Shown one piece after another: positions 11,601 through 20,437 of a stretch of DNA of 64,000 nucleotides. Every line of letters begins with the position of its first letter. The stretch's first letter is position 1. The notes under the pieces were generated by a model. That model was not told the origin of the DNA and searched no databases. It saw only the letters and a list, made by a program, of their open reading frames with translations. The DNA lies in contig NZ_JACJSM010000022.1 in NCBI RefSeq assembly GCF_014698145.1, positions 1 to 64,000 on the forward strand, given 5' to 3'. The DNA is from Oscillatoria sp. FACHB-1406 (GTDB taxonomy: Bacteria > Cyanobacteriota > Cyanobacteriia > Cyanobacteriales > Spirulinaceae). The position numbers were made by a program, and so were the translations under genes.

Positions 11601-12554
11601 TTATTCAATAGAGCCGCTTACTTCTTCTTCTGTTGTCCATTCTAAGGTATCGCCCACGATCGCGCCGGTATGGTACGCACCGAGCAAAATTTCGCTGGTT
11701 TTTCCCCACGCGATCGCGCCGTCGGCCGATAATGCAATTGCGCCAAAATCTCGCCCCCTCTCCTTCGACTCCCGAAACGAACGTTCCATCGCCTCGGAAA
11801 GCGATAACCCATCCGTCACGCGCACGACAATTCGCGCTGCCAAACATTCATCGATGATATCTTCGCCAATCCCCGTGCAACTCACCGCCGCGCGCCCGTT
11901 TGCATAGTTCCCCGCAGGCATGGCAGAATCGCTGACGCGCCCGATACGCTCCAAGCCTTTACCGCCCGTCGAAGTTCCCGCACAGAGTTGCCCTTCAGCA
12001 TCCAACGCCACCACGCCAATCGTACCGCGTCTGGCTCCGGTTAACTCCGGTTCGGCGATGGTTCCCGCCATTGCTTTGCTAAAATTCTGCTTGCGTTCTT
12101 CAATCCACTCCTGCAAGCGCAAATCGGTGAGGGGATCGTAAGCGGGGATTTTCAGTTCTCGCAATAATTCTGCCGAACCATAATCGGAGAGGACGCGATC
12201 GCTTTCATTTTGCAGGAATTCTGCCAGCGCGATCGGATTTTTGAGGCGCGAAGCATTAATTACGCCGCTAAAGCGCTGCACTGCGCCATCCATCAACGAT
12301 GCGCTCATACGAATATTGCCATCCGATTGTAACACCGAACCCGTTCCTGCATTGAAGCGCGGTTCATCTTCGAGCAACTGACAGCCTTTAATGACGGCAT
12401 CTTTGGCGCTCCCGCCCGCTTGCAACAGTGCGTAGACTTCCTCAACAATACCGTGAAGCGCTTTCCGAACCGCCTCCACGCCGCCTTTACTCTTGAGCGA
12501 CAAACCCGCGCCGCCGTGGATAATCAATTTAGGTTGTACTTTCGATGCAGACAT
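11601..12554 (-). CDS. Isoaspartyl peptidase / plant-type L-asparaginase
   Basis: An Ntn hydrolase that removes isoaspartyl residues from peptides and hydrolyses asparagine. It is made as a precursor and cleaves itself before a Thr. The 317-aa protein (start ATG 12552-12554, MSASKVQPKL, preceded by GAGAGAAA) has the N-terminal IIHGGAG motif, an NAGTGSVLQSDG stretch near 89-100, and the cleavage site RRGTIGVVALD with Thr178 as the new N-terminal nucleophile. SCTGIGEDII and GGKGLERIGRVSDS form the substrate site in the beta subunit. An in-frame extension of 30 codons upstream has no support. Likely role: recycling of cyanophycin-derived or damaged peptides. Confidence 0.93.
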   Translation of the reverse strand: MSASKVQPKLIIHGGAGLSLKSKGGVEAVRKALHGIVEEVYALLQAGGSAKDAVIKGCQLLEDEPRFNAGTGSVLQSDGNIRMSASLMDGAVQRFSGVINASRLKNPIALAEFLQNESDRVLSDYGSAELLRELKIPAYDPLTDLRLQEWIEERKQNFSKAMAGTIAEPELTGARRGTIGVVALDAEGQLCAGTSTGGKGLERIGRVSDSAMPAGNYANGRAAVSCTGIGEDIIDECLAARIVVRVTDGLSLSEAMERSFRESKERGRDFGAIALSADGAIAWGKTSEILLGAYHTGAIVGDTLEWTTEEEVSGSIE

Positions 12555-12925
12555 CAAATTTCTCTCTTGCTTGTGTGCGTGCCGTTCGATTGTCTCAGAA
12601 AATCGCGATCGCGGATCCGGTATGTAGATCTCGAATCCCCACAACTCTCCCGTGAAGGTGAAACTGTATATTAAAATATGTGAGTTGAACCGATACTAAT
12701 TTCTGTTTCCCATTCCCGAATTATGAATTACAAATACTGATTGACGTTTGATGTGCATTATCCAAAAGTCTTGATTTCCCTCACCCCCAGCCCCTCTCCC
12801 CATCGGTGGGAGAGGGGAGAAAGAACAGTAATATCTATCTTTCTGGCTTCTAATTCACATTAGGCGTGATTGCTATTCTCCATTTCCAAATTACGAATTA
12901 CGAATTACAAACTACGAATTACTAA
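12555..12925. other. Intergenic region with palindrome and heptamer array
   Basis: No gene is visible. It holds a perfect hairpin, CCCCTCTCCC-CATCGGT-GGGAGAGGGG at 12791-12817, within the CCTCACCCCCAGCCCC repeat common in cyanobacterial genomes. From 12889 to 12922 an ATTACGA-type heptamer array runs up to the hisC start. Confidence 0.6.
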
Positions 12926-13984
12926 ATGTCTTCCTACTTCCGCCCCAGTGTCGATGCTATGTCTGGCTACGTTCCCGGCGAACAACCGCCCCCGAACGTC
13001 AAAGTTATCAAACTCAACACCAACGAAAACCCCTACCTGCCCTCTCCCAAAGCGGTGGCAGTCTTGCAGGATTTTGCCCCAGAATTGTTACGCCGCTATC
13101 CTAACCCGATGGCGCAGACGTTTTGCGAAGCAGCGAGTGCTGTTTTAGGCATTCCTAGCGATTGGATTTTAGCGGGGAATGGCAGCGATGACTTGTTGAC
13201 GATGTTGATGCGCGCTTGCAGCGAACCGGGGCGCGCAGTCGTCTATCCAATGCCCACGTATGTACTTTACCGCACGCTGGCGGAAATTCAGGGCGCAGAA
13301 ACGATTGAAGTGCCGTATCCAGAAGATTTTACTTTGCCGGTGGAAGCATTAATCGAGGCGCAAGGGGCAATTACGTTTATTGCCTGTCCGAACAGTCCTT
13401 CGGGAACGGCGATTCCGTTAGAGTTACTCGATAAGTTGGCGGCGAATTTGTCGGGGGTATTAGTCATTGACGAAGCGTATGTCGATTTCGCGGAAACGAC
13501 GGCGTTACCCTTAGTGAAGAAGTACGAGAACGTTATCGTTTTGCGAACGCTATCGAAGGGATATTCACTGGCGGGATTGCGGTTTGGGTTTGGGGTAGCG
13601 AATCCGGTGCTGTTGGAAGGGTTGATTAAGGTTAAGGATAGTTATAACGTGGACGCGATCGCTTGTGCGGTGGCGACGGCGGCGATTCAGGATGTGGAGT
13701 ATAAGAATGCTAGCGCCCAAAAGGTGAAGGTAGAACGCGATCGCGTTACAACAGCTTTAAGCAAGTTAGGATTTGAAGTTTTACCCTCCCAAGCCAACTT
13801 TATTCTTGCTACCGTTCCCCCGCAGCACAATGCCGAAGCGATTTATCAAAATCTCAAACAGCAAGGCATTTTTGTCCGCTATTTCAAACAACCGGGCTTA
13901 GATAATAAACTAAGAATTACCATTGGTACGCCGGACGAAAATAGTGCTTTGTTAGATGAAGTGAGTCTTTTTCTAAGAAAATAA
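12926..13984 (+). CDS. hisC: Histidinol-phosphate aminotransferase
   Basis: A PLP-dependent class I/II aminotransferase that converts imidazole acetol-phosphate to histidinol phosphate in histidine synthesis. The 352-aa protein opens with KLNTNENPYLPSPK, the N-terminal phosphate-binding strand of HisC. GNGSDDLL near 82-90 binds the PLP phosphate region, CPNSPSG and VIDEAYVDFAE (about 155-190) bind the ring, and Lys211 in LRTLSKGYSLAGLRFG forms the Schiff base. The start follows a heptamer array directly, with no Shine-Dalgarno. hisB lies far away at 43478, so the his genes are dispersed as usual in cyanobacteria. Confidence 0.93.
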   Translation: MSSYFRPSVDAMSGYVPGEQPPPNVKVIKLNTNENPYLPSPKAVAVLQDFAPELLRRYPNPMAQTFCEAASAVLGIPSDWILAGNGSDDLLTMLMRACSEPGRAVVYPMPTYVLYRTLAEIQGAETIEVPYPEDFTLPVEALIEAQGAITFIACPNSPSGTAIPLELLDKLAANLSGVLVIDEAYVDFAETTALPLVKKYENVIVLRTLSKGYSLAGLRFGFGVANPVLLEGLIKVKDSYNVDAIACAVATAAIQDVEYKNASAQKVKVERDRVTTALSKLGFEVLPSQANFILATVPPQHNAEAIYQNLKQQGIFVRYFKQPGLDNKLRITIGTPDENSALLDEVSLFLRK

Positions 13985-14130
13985 CAACTTTTTATAGGCG
14001 CTGTTAAATAACATTTCTATTGCATTTTGCGCTTAAAAGCGACCCGATCGTTATCTTGAAACCCTTGATGCGCTGTACCAATATCCGGGTCTCTGGAGAT
14101 GTCTACTAAATTTGTGACTTGTAGGGTAGT

Positions 14131-14168
14131 AATTACGAATTACGAATTACGAATTACGAATTACGAAT
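14131..14168 (+). repeat. ATTACGA heptamer array
   Basis: Five tandem copies of the heptamer ATTACGA, 45 bp upstream of lepB. The same heptamer or its complement recurs at 12889-12922, 37404-37491, 44162-44216 and 63934-63982. Confidence 0.9.
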
Positions 14169-14212
14169 CCCCTTTTAATGTATCATATTAGTTAAAGTTT
14201 GAATTCCGCCCC

Positions 14213-14845
14213 ATGACCTCGAAAGAAAAACCTGCTGTTACCCCAACAGAAACCGAAAAAACATCCTCTGAATTAACTTTTTGGGAACAAGTTAAAAGTA
14301 ACAGTAAAACGATCGCGATCGCGCTGTTAATTGCTCTTATTATTCGCGCTTTCATCGCCGAACCGCGCTACATTCCTTCAGATTCCATGTTGCCGACCCT
14401 AGAAGTCAGCGATCGCGTCATCGTCGAAAAAATTTCCTATCGCTTCCATCCGCCCCAACGCGGCGATATTATCGTCTTTGAACCGCCACCCCAACTCCAA
14501 GCATTAGGCTATCAAGCCGACCAAGCGTTTATCAAGCGTACCATCGGCGAGCCGCATCAGACTGTCGAAGTGCGCGATCGCACCGTTTACCTCGATAACC
14601 TCGCCCTCAAAGAAGATTACATCGCCGAAGCGCCCAATTACGACTTACAGCGCGTTACGATTCCCGATAATACAATCTGGGTGATGGGCGACAATCGCAA
14701 TAATAGCAACGACTCCCATATTTGGGGATTTTTACCCCAACGTAATGTCATTGGACGCGCCTTTTTCCGCTTTTGGCCGCTGAATCGTCTCGGTTGGATT
14801 TCTCGAGGGAATGAGAATGCGAATAATCCCATCGAACTTACCTAA
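14213..14845 (+). CDS. lepB: Signal peptidase I
   Basis: Membrane-bound serine protease that removes signal peptides from exported and thylakoid-lumen proteins. The 210-aa protein has one N-terminal helix at about 31-50, followed by the catalytic Ser58 in PSDSMLPTL, box C RGDIIVFEPP, the general base Lys108 in FIKRTIGEPHQTVEV, and box E VMGDNRNNSNDSH near 161-173. It is short, as in cyanobacterial LepB proteins with one membrane anchor. The ABC-2 permease begins 30 bp downstream. Confidence 0.96.
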   Translation: MTSKEKPAVTPTETEKTSSELTFWEQVKSNSKTIAIALLIALIIRAFIAEPRYIPSDSMLPTLEVSDRVIVEKISYRFHPPQRGDIIVFEPPPQLQALGYQADQAFIKRTIGEPHQTVEVRDRTVYLDNLALKEDYIAEAPNYDLQRVTIPDNTIWVMGDNRNNSNDSHIWGFLPQRNVIGRAFFRFWPLNRLGWISRGNENANNPIELT

Positions 14846-14875
14846 TTTAACGACTCTGAAACCCTCCTTTCTTCT

Positions 14876-15703
14876 GTGAAATCTCAACTTGCATTCAACG
14901 CCCAAAAAAGCGATCGCACTGCCCAATGGAAAACCCTTTGGAACGATACTTGGACCGTATTTTGGAGTGAATGGCTTGACTTGCGCGTGCGCGTTCCGCA
15001 AGTCGTCGCGACGGGTTTAATCTCCCCCGCCATTTATATCCTTGCTTTTGGCTTGGGATTGGGCAGTACCTTAGATCGAGCGATGACACCACCCGTGGGC
15101 GATAGTTACCTAGAATTCATTTTACCGGGAATGGCAGCACTCTCCTCGATGACCATTAGCTTTGGAGGGACAACCTTTTCCATTTGCGGCGATCGCCTTT
15201 TTAGCAAAACTTTTGAAGAATTACTGCTTCTCCCCGTCCATCCCCTCGCCCTTCACCTCGGCAAAACGATTGCAGGGATCCTCCGAGGTTTAATGACTTC
15301 CGGTTCCGTCGTCTTTCTCGCCGTCCTCTTCACTGGCAAAGTTTGGAGTTTCCTCAATCCGCTCTTTTGGTTGGTCTTAATCCTTAATTGCGCGGTTTTC
15401 GCCGGTTTAGGCGTAATTACCGGCTTAAGAGTAAAATCCCTCGAAAGTGTAGGACTTTACAACAACTTCGTCATCGTTCCCATGTCCTTTCTCGGGGCGA
15501 CCTTTTTCGATCCTTCCACCCTTCCCGCCGCCCTCAAAGCTGTGGTGTTCTGCCTGCCCTTAACCTACACCAGCATTGGACTGCGCGCTGCCGCTTACCG
15601 CCCGCTAGCCGAGTTTCCGTGGTACTCGCTGCCGATTTTATTTGCCGCCGCGATCGCGCTTTCAGTTTGGGGCGCTTACCAATTTTCCCACCAACAGGAT
15701 TAG
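14876..15703 (+). CDS. ABC-2 type transporter permease
   Basis: A 275-aa membrane protein starting at GTG 14876. Six hydrophobic segments fill residues about 40-270; FILPGMAALSSMTISFGG near 82-99 and the FEELLLLPVHPLALHLGK coupling segment near 115-132 are typical of the DrrB/ABC-2 family that exports drugs, lipids or polysaccharide. It encodes no ATPase; the nearest compatible one in the window is the DrrA-type protein at 52070, about 36 kb away, so the pairing is uncertain. It may be cotranscribed with lepB. Confidence 0.85.
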   Translation: MKSQLAFNAQKSDRTAQWKTLWNDTWTVFWSEWLDLRVRVPQVVATGLISPAIYILAFGLGLGSTLDRAMTPPVGDSYLEFILPGMAALSSMTISFGGTTFSICGDRLFSKTFEELLLLPVHPLALHLGKTIAGILRGLMTSGSVVFLAVLFTGKVWSFLNPLFWLVLILNCAVFAGLGVITGLRVKSLESVGLYNNFVIVPMSFLGATFFDPSTLPAALKAVVFCLPLTYTSIGLRAAAYRPLAEFPWYSLPILFAAAIALSVWGAYQFSHQQD

Positions 15704-15709
15704 AGCGTT

Positions 15710-15835
15710 ATACCCGATTGATATGAAGCTACATAAAATCTAAAAGTAGGGTGTGTTAGCGAAGCGTAACGCACCATTATCCTAACCCAAAATTGAGAGG
15801 AGTCGATTTTGTGGAACATCATATTCAATGGGTAT
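15710..15835 (+). mobile_element. MITE-like element, family C, copy 1
   Basis: 126 bp bounded by ATACCCGATTGATAT and its imperfect complement ATATTCAATGGGTAT. The interior carries the palindrome GTGTTAGCGAAGCGTAACGC. A second copy of matching structure is at 62932-63056. No coding capacity. Confidence 0.65.
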
Positions 15836-15907
15836 TATTCAGTTAAAAGTTAACTGCGATCGCGGTTAACTTTTAACTGTTATTAGTTATCAATTATTCA
15901 TTGTCGA

Positions 15908-15995
15908 ATGGCACTGACTTAAGACTGGTGGGCGCTGCCCACCCTACGAAAGATCGATGCTTTGGGCAATTTTTAAACCCTTATTTCAGTGCCAT
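15908..15995 (+). mobile_element. MITE-like element, family D, copy 1
   Basis: 88 bp bounded by ATGGCACTGACTTAAG and CTTATTTCAGTGCCAT. The interior includes the hairpin GGTGGGCGCTGCCCACC. A second copy with the same ends lies at 62829-62912, also next to a family C copy. Confidence 0.65.
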
Positions 15996-15996
15996 T

Positions 15997-16028
15997 CATT
16001 ATCCATTATCCATTATCCATTATCCATT
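15997..16028 (+). repeat. TTATCCA heptamer array
   Basis: Four tandem TTATCCA-type heptamers directly between the family D element and the stop codon of the pentapeptide protein. Related TTATCCATTGTCAATT tracts recur near 21075-21137, 25941-25957, 26060-26088, 36290-36345 and 53090-53120. Confidence 0.8.
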
Positions 16029-17009
16029 ACTTCCTAGTCGAATTGCCCGCTTGAGGTCGCTATCCGACAGCTTAACTCGATCCAATTTTGCTCCGATTAA
16101 GTTCGTATCTTGGAGATTAGCACCGCTTAAATTTGCTCCTCCTAACTCGGCAAATAATAAACCGGCTTGACGCAAATCCGCTCGTTGAAGATTAGCAGCT
16201 TCTAAATTTGCTTCAAGTAAATTTGTTCCCGATAGATTAGCGTTGCTCAATTGTGCCTGTTGCAAACTCGCGTTATTTAAGTCGGCTTCTTGAAGGTTCG
16301 CCCGCCGAAAGTTGGCCCCTATCAAGTTAGCATAGCTTAAATTTGCCCCCTCCAAATTTGCCCCTTTCAAGTTAGCCCCCGAGAGATCGGCTTTGCGCAA
16401 GTCGGCAAAACTAAGGTCGGCTCCTTGAAGGTCTGCACCTCGAAGATTAACGCGCTGGAGATAGGCTCGAATCAGAATTGCACCCTTGAGTGTGGCTAAG
16501 CTCAAATCAGCTTCCGTCAGGACGGCGCGCGCCAGCATTGCTCCATTTAAGTTAGCTTCTGCGACTCGGGCGCGAGTGAGTGTCGCTGAGGTGAGGTTCG
16601 CGCCCTTGAGTCGAACGCGACCGAGCAGTTGCGCGCCTAGTAAACTACTGCCGACTAAGGAAGCATATCTGAGGTCGGCTCCGTTTAAATTGCTACCTTG
16701 AAGAATCGCGCCGGTTAAATCGGCTTCTGCAAGGATTGCACCACTCAGATTGGCTTGGGATAAATTCGCATCCACGAGCATCGCTCGGAAGAAGTTCGCT
16801 CGGCACAAGTTTGCATTTTTAAGATTGCTGCCAATCAGACGAACGCGGGTAAAGTTAGTTTTTTTGAGGAAAGCTTCGCTAAAATTGCAGCAGCTAAGAC
16901 AGGCTCGACTGAGGTCTGCCTTCGGTAATTGAATACCTTGAAAGTTGCGCTCTCCTCGATAGTATTGATTTAACAGATCGTCAGTCTTAAATAACTCACT
17001 GGTACTCAT
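16020..17009 (-). CDS. Pentapeptide-repeat protein
   Basis: A 329-aa protein made almost wholly of A(D/N)LXX repeats from residue about 27 to 325, for example ANLCRANFFRAMLVDANLSQ and onward. Such repeats fold as a right-handed quadrilateral beta-helix. The first 25 residues (MSTSELFKTDDLLNQYYRGE) form a short N-terminal cap. There is no signal peptide or membrane segment, so it is probably cytoplasmic. Pentapeptide proteins are abundant in cyanobacteria; most have no known role. DNA-gyrase mimicry of the Qnr kind is not indicated because the diagnostic loops are absent. Confidence 0.9.
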   Translation of the reverse strand: MSTSELFKTDDLLNQYYRGERNFQGIQLPKADLSRACLSCCNFSEAFLKKTNFTRVRLIGSNLKNANLCRANFFRAMLVDANLSQANLSGAILAEADLTGAILQGSNLNGADLRYASLVGSSLLGAQLLGRVRLKGANLTSATLTRARVAEANLNGAMLARAVLTEADLSLATLKGAILIRAYLQRVNLRGADLQGADLSFADLRKADLSGANLKGANLEGANLSYANLIGANFRRANLQEADLNNASLQQAQLSNANLSGTNLLEANLEAANLQRADLRQAGLLFAELGGANLSGANLQDTNLIGAKLDRVKLSDSDLKRAIRLGSNG

Positions 17010-17653
17010 AAAATAATGGTAAATGGTTTCTCGCGGTCAATGCGGAGGTAGATTGAACCCAATGAACCGATGTACCGCTTGCAGCGGAATTCAAAATTCA
17101 AAATACTCACTAAGTCAGTATTTTAAATTTTGAATTAGGTTGTGTCTGCGGCCCTCTAGCCTTAGCTTAAAGCTGATTGAAGCGACCGCCTTAAAGCACT
17201 GTCATACAGCACGGTGTTTTACTGTTACTGCTTGGGTTATCGGGAACTCAAACTGAAAAATTTGCCGCTACAAAGGGGCAAATAATAACCCAAACCATCT
17301 TTCCAAATTTATAGCTCCCAAGGCTTTAGTCGATGGCATACAGTCTGTCAAAAAATATTGAGCCGGACGATCGCGCTTGTGTTTTAAGCTTCTTTATCAC
17401 AAGCCTCCTAAAATGTCAAGAGTGAGTTGACATTTTCCGAGCGATCGCGTAGCTGAAGACGCTCGATATTTACTAAAGATAATCGTTCTTCCCTCGGGAA
17501 TGCAAGAGAACGGCTCTTGTCGATCGCGTTTTGCTCGAAACTGGGTTGAGCGGTAATTCTTTCGAGGCTCTGTGCTGTTCCCCCGCAACCTCATAAGTAC
17601 GCGATCGATCCCCGATCCGTCTCGCCTTAAGTTAATGCCCTCGATCTATCAAT
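17010..17653. other. Long intergenic region, no gene seen
   Basis: 644 bp with no convincing reading frame. It contains an AT-rich inverted repeat at about 17092-17145 (TTCAAAATACT paired with AGTATTTTAAA) and a perfect hairpin AAAATGTCAA-GAGTGAG-TTGACATTTT at 17410-17436 that could end transcription of the gene at 17654-18037 on the minus strand. Otherwise featureless. Confidence 0.6.
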
Positions 17654-18037
17654 TTATTTTTGTCCCAATCCAAGCTCTTTATCGTAGTAAAGTTTTTTCT
17701 CAATCGCTCGATTTTCAGGGTTAAATTCAATAGAAAGGGTGAGGGTGGGTGCGCCTTGCCAGTGACACCAGCGATTAGGCGACTTGACTTTTTGGGGCAG
17801 ATCGTCATCGCAGTAGACTCTTAATCTATCCAAAACCAGAGCATCGATTTCTTGATAAGATGCGCCGTACTGAATGCGATCGTAAATTACTTTGTACTTC
17901 TGCTGGAGTTGAACGGTGTTTTGCATCCGACGGTCGCGCTCGCCATTCAATGTTCCCCAAAACAAAACGGCAAGCGTTCCGGCGATCGCAACCAAAAAGA
18001 CGAGCGAGCTTCGTAAATAATCCTCGATCCGCTCCAT
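17654..18037 (-). CDS. Single-pass membrane protein, unknown function
   Basis: 127 residues. A charged N-terminus (MERIEDYLRSS) is followed by one transmembrane helix at about 11-29, then a soluble domain of about 95 residues with two cysteines (VYCDDDL and RWCHWQG). The predicted orientation places the soluble part outside the cytoplasm or in the lumen, where the two Cys could pair. No family recognised. Divergent from the GT2 gene 106 bp away. Confidence 0.6.
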   Translation of the reverse strand: MERIEDYLRSSLVFLVAIAGTLAVLFWGTLNGERDRRMQNTVQLQQKYKVIYDRIQYGASYQEIDALVLDRLRVYCDDDLPQKVKSPNRWCHWQGAPTLTLSIEFNPENRAIEKKLYYDKELGLGQK

Positions 18038-18143
18038 AATCCTAGCGATACCAAGACATTCAATACAATAGCGCCTCAGAAATTGAATTTCAACTCGCGC
18101 GGGAAAATGCTAAAACTCCTGTAACGTCCTTTTTGCGCAAAAT

Positions 18144-19076
18144 ATGTCCGAACCTAAAATTGCTGCGATTATCTGTACCCACAATCGGGATTATTACTTG
18201 GGTGCAGCGATTGATAGCTTATTGGCTCAAACCTGCGATGATTTTGAGGTGTTAGTCGTGGATAATGCTTCAAGCGATCGCACTCGGACCGTCGTTGAGG
18301 AACGCCTCAGCGATCCTCGCCTCCAATATATCTACGAAGACGCGATCGGGCTATCCGTCGCCCGCAACCGAGGGGCAAACGAAAGCCGCGCCCCGATTCT
18401 GGCTTATTTAGATGACGATGCGGTTGCCAGCCCTCACTGGTTGAACGTTCTCCTGGCCGCCTACCGCGATAACGATAAACTGGCGGTTGCTGGCGGGAAA
18501 GTAACTTTAATCTGGCCCGAGGGCATCGAACCCCCTAACTGGATTTCTGAGGGACTCGCCGGTAACTTAGGACTGTACGATCTCGGTAATACTGTTACCT
18601 ATATCCGACAACCCGGACTTACACCCCGAGGTCTCAATTATTCGCTCCGTCGCACGTTTCTCGAGCAAATAGGGGGCTTTGATCCGAATTTGGGGCGAAA
18701 AGGCAAAAATCTACTGTCTAACGAAGAAGTCTTGATGACGGAACTCGCGATCGCAAAAGGCTGGCAAGTGGCTTATCTCCCCGATGCTCTCGTCGCCCAT
18801 AACGTTGCTCCCGAACGGATCGATCCGAAGTGGTTTTTACAGCGCAGTTGGTGGCAGGGGATTAGCGAGTGCTACCGCGAGGAGGCAGCAGGGCGGACGG
18901 GAATCGCTCAACTCGGACGCGGCGGCGAGCGCATCGCACGCGGACTCTACAAAAGCTTAAAATATTTCTCGGATCCGGCCGAGCGCTTCGATAATCTTGT
19001 CTATGCTTACGGTCAGTTGGGCTATTTGAGCGCCGCGATTAAAGGAATGCTAAGTCTTTCCAAACCTTCACTTTGA
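18144..19076 (+). CDS. Glycosyltransferase family 2
   Basis: A 310-aa GT-A fold enzyme. The N-terminal AAIICTHNRDYYLGAAI (7-23) binds the nucleotide, VVDNASSDRT lies near 37-46, and the metal-binding DXD equivalent is LAYLDDDAVASPHW at about 90-103. The C-terminal part has a conserved EEVLMTELAIAKGWQVAY block near 193-210 with the catalytic Asp/Glu region. There are no membrane helices, so it acts on the cytoplasmic face. The sugar and acceptor are not predictable; similar proteins take part in cyanobacterial exopolysaccharide synthesis. moaB begins 13 bp after its stop. Confidence 0.88.
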   Translation: MSEPKIAAIICTHNRDYYLGAAIDSLLAQTCDDFEVLVVDNASSDRTRTVVEERLSDPRLQYIYEDAIGLSVARNRGANESRAPILAYLDDDAVASPHWLNVLLAAYRDNDKLAVAGGKVTLIWPEGIEPPNWISEGLAGNLGLYDLGNTVTYIRQPGLTPRGLNYSLRRTFLEQIGGFDPNLGRKGKNLLSNEEVLMTELAIAKGWQVAYLPDALVAHNVAPERIDPKWFLQRSWWQGISECYREEAAGRTGIAQLGRGGERIARGLYKSLKYFSDPAERFDNLVYAYGQLGYLSAAIKGMLSLSKPSL

Positions 19077-19089
19077 TAAGCGATGACTG

Positions 19090-19614
19090 ATGAGCGATAA
19101 CTCAATTCCCCATCCTGACGAACCGAATCGTACTGTAGGTTGTGCCATCATTACGGTTAGCGATACGCGCACCTTGGAAACCGATCGCAGCGGGCGCATT
19201 CTCCAAACTTTACTGCTAGAGGCGCAGCATCGCGTTGTGGCTCGAGAAATTATTCCCGACGAACCGGCTCGCATTCAAGAACTATTCGTTCAGTGGTGCA
19301 AGCGTGACGAGGTTGAAGTTCTAATTTTTAATGGCGGAACGGGCATTGCGCCGCGCGATACGACTTACGATGCGATCGCGACTCTTCTTGAAAAAACTTT
19401 ACCGGGGTTTGGCGAACTGTTCCGCTTTCTGAGCTATCAAGAAATTGGTTCCCGCGCGATCGCTTCGCGCGCGATCGCGGGGACGTATCGCAATAAGCCG
19501 ATCTTCTCCCTTCCCGGCTCTACAGCAGCCGTTACCTTGGCGATGAAGCGCCTAATTTTGCCCGAACTGGTTCATTTAGTCGGTCAACTCAATCCTCCCA
19601 CAAGGGACGACTGA
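19090..19614 (+). CDS. moaB: Molybdenum cofactor biosynthesis protein MoaB
   Basis: MoaB/MogA-type protein that binds molybdopterin and, in this family, adenylylates it before Mo insertion. The 174-aa sequence has CAIITVSDTRTLETDRSG near 17-34, the signature NGGTGIAPRDTTYDA around 80-94, and SLPGSTAAVTLAMKRL near 142-157. Cyanobacteria need molybdopterin for nitrate reductase. The start lies 13 bp after the GT2 stop; cotranscription is possible, but no shared function is apparent. Confidence 0.93.
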   Translation: MSDNSIPHPDEPNRTVGCAIITVSDTRTLETDRSGRILQTLLLEAQHRVVAREIIPDEPARIQELFVQWCKRDEVEVLIFNGGTGIAPRDTTYDAIATLLEKTLPGFGELFRFLSYQEIGSRAIASRAIAGTYRNKPIFSLPGSTAAVTLAMKRLILPELVHLVGQLNPPTRDD

Positions 19615-19698
19615 CAAATCATTGATTTGATTCAAAAGCGAGTATTGGACTGACTCTCTAGCCGTGTTTTCCACGACCGGCAATTTAGTTAGCGAGGG

Positions 19699-20094
19699 TT
19701 ACTCAGTAATTATCGTGTCCTTAGAGGGATCGTTGTCCGATAGCGTACCCATCGGTACATTGCTGGCAATTTCCACGCCGTCACCATTGAGTCCGCGCCC
19801 GAGTCGAATTTGAATTTGAGGGCCGGAACTGGCTAAGCGCACGATCATGCCATCGGTTATGGTTGCTTTATTAATACGCTTGCCATCAAGGTAAGTTCCA
19901 TTCGCTCCTAAGTTAACAATTTCCCATTGAGCATCTCGCTGTCGGATTTCAACATGATGGCGGGAAACTACAGCACTGTAAAGTATAACTTCGTTGTCCG
20001 TCGAGCGTCCTATCCCGATTGTGGAGTTCGGATCGAAGGTCCAACTTTGAACTGGCACAGCCTGAAGTGGATGCAGCAGAGTCAGAGTAATCAC
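19699..20094 (-). CDS. FHA-domain protein
   Basis: 131 residues starting at GTG 20092-20094. It is nearly all one forkhead-associated domain: GIGRSTDNEVIL (27-38), SAVVSRHHVEI (40-50), and NLGANGTYLDGKRI (60-73), which are the phosphothreonine-binding Arg, Ser-His and Asn positions. The last 35 residues are a flexible acidic tail with several Thr, possibly a phosphorylation target of its own. It probably docks onto Ser/Thr-phosphorylated partners. No kinase lies next to it. Confidence 0.88.
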   Translation of the reverse strand: MITLTLLHPLQAVPVQSWTFDPNSTIGIGRSTDNEVILYSAVVSRHHVEIRQRDAQWEIVNLGANGTYLDGKRINKATITDGMIVRLASSGPQIQIRLGRGLNGDGVEIASNVPMGTLSDNDPSKDTIITE

Positions 20095-20437
20095 CTAAAG
20101 TTCATGCTTTGCGAAAGTTTTGCAAATGAATTGATTCATTTTCGAGCCAGCCTAGGTTATTGCAGCTTCTTATTATAGAGCGTTAAATTCCCCAGCTAGT
20201 TGAAGATGATTTTATCCTAAAAGCCCTCTTATTTAGAGGAGGGGTTTCGGGATACAATTGTCCCTTCAGGTAAAGCCCCGTGCTGATACGGAAAGCGTTA
20301 AACCCAATTGACGGACGATCCTTCGGGAGATATTCCGAATAATGCTCGAAAACATACTCCATTTTGGCGATTGCTTAGTTCTTTTTATGTATAGCTTGTA
20401 GAAGCAATATTTTCAACCCTCTTCTCAATCCAGACTC
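20095..20437. other. Intergenic region between divergent FHA and trpF genes
   Basis: 343 bp that must carry the promoters of both divergent genes. I see no reading frame. The stretch 20210-20260 has an imperfect hairpin (CCCTCTTATTTAGAGGAGG), and 20270-20340 looks stem-rich around CGGACGATCCTTCGGG, but I cannot match it to a riboswitch class. Confidence 0.5.

Noticed and set aside
12889-12922. Possible CRISPR repeats in the heptamer arrays
   Set aside because: The unit is 7 bp with no unique spacers, so these are simple tandem repeats.
20270-20437. Riboswitch before trpF
   Set aside because: Some stems can be drawn, but I could not match the core of any known class; the region is divergent-promoter DNA.
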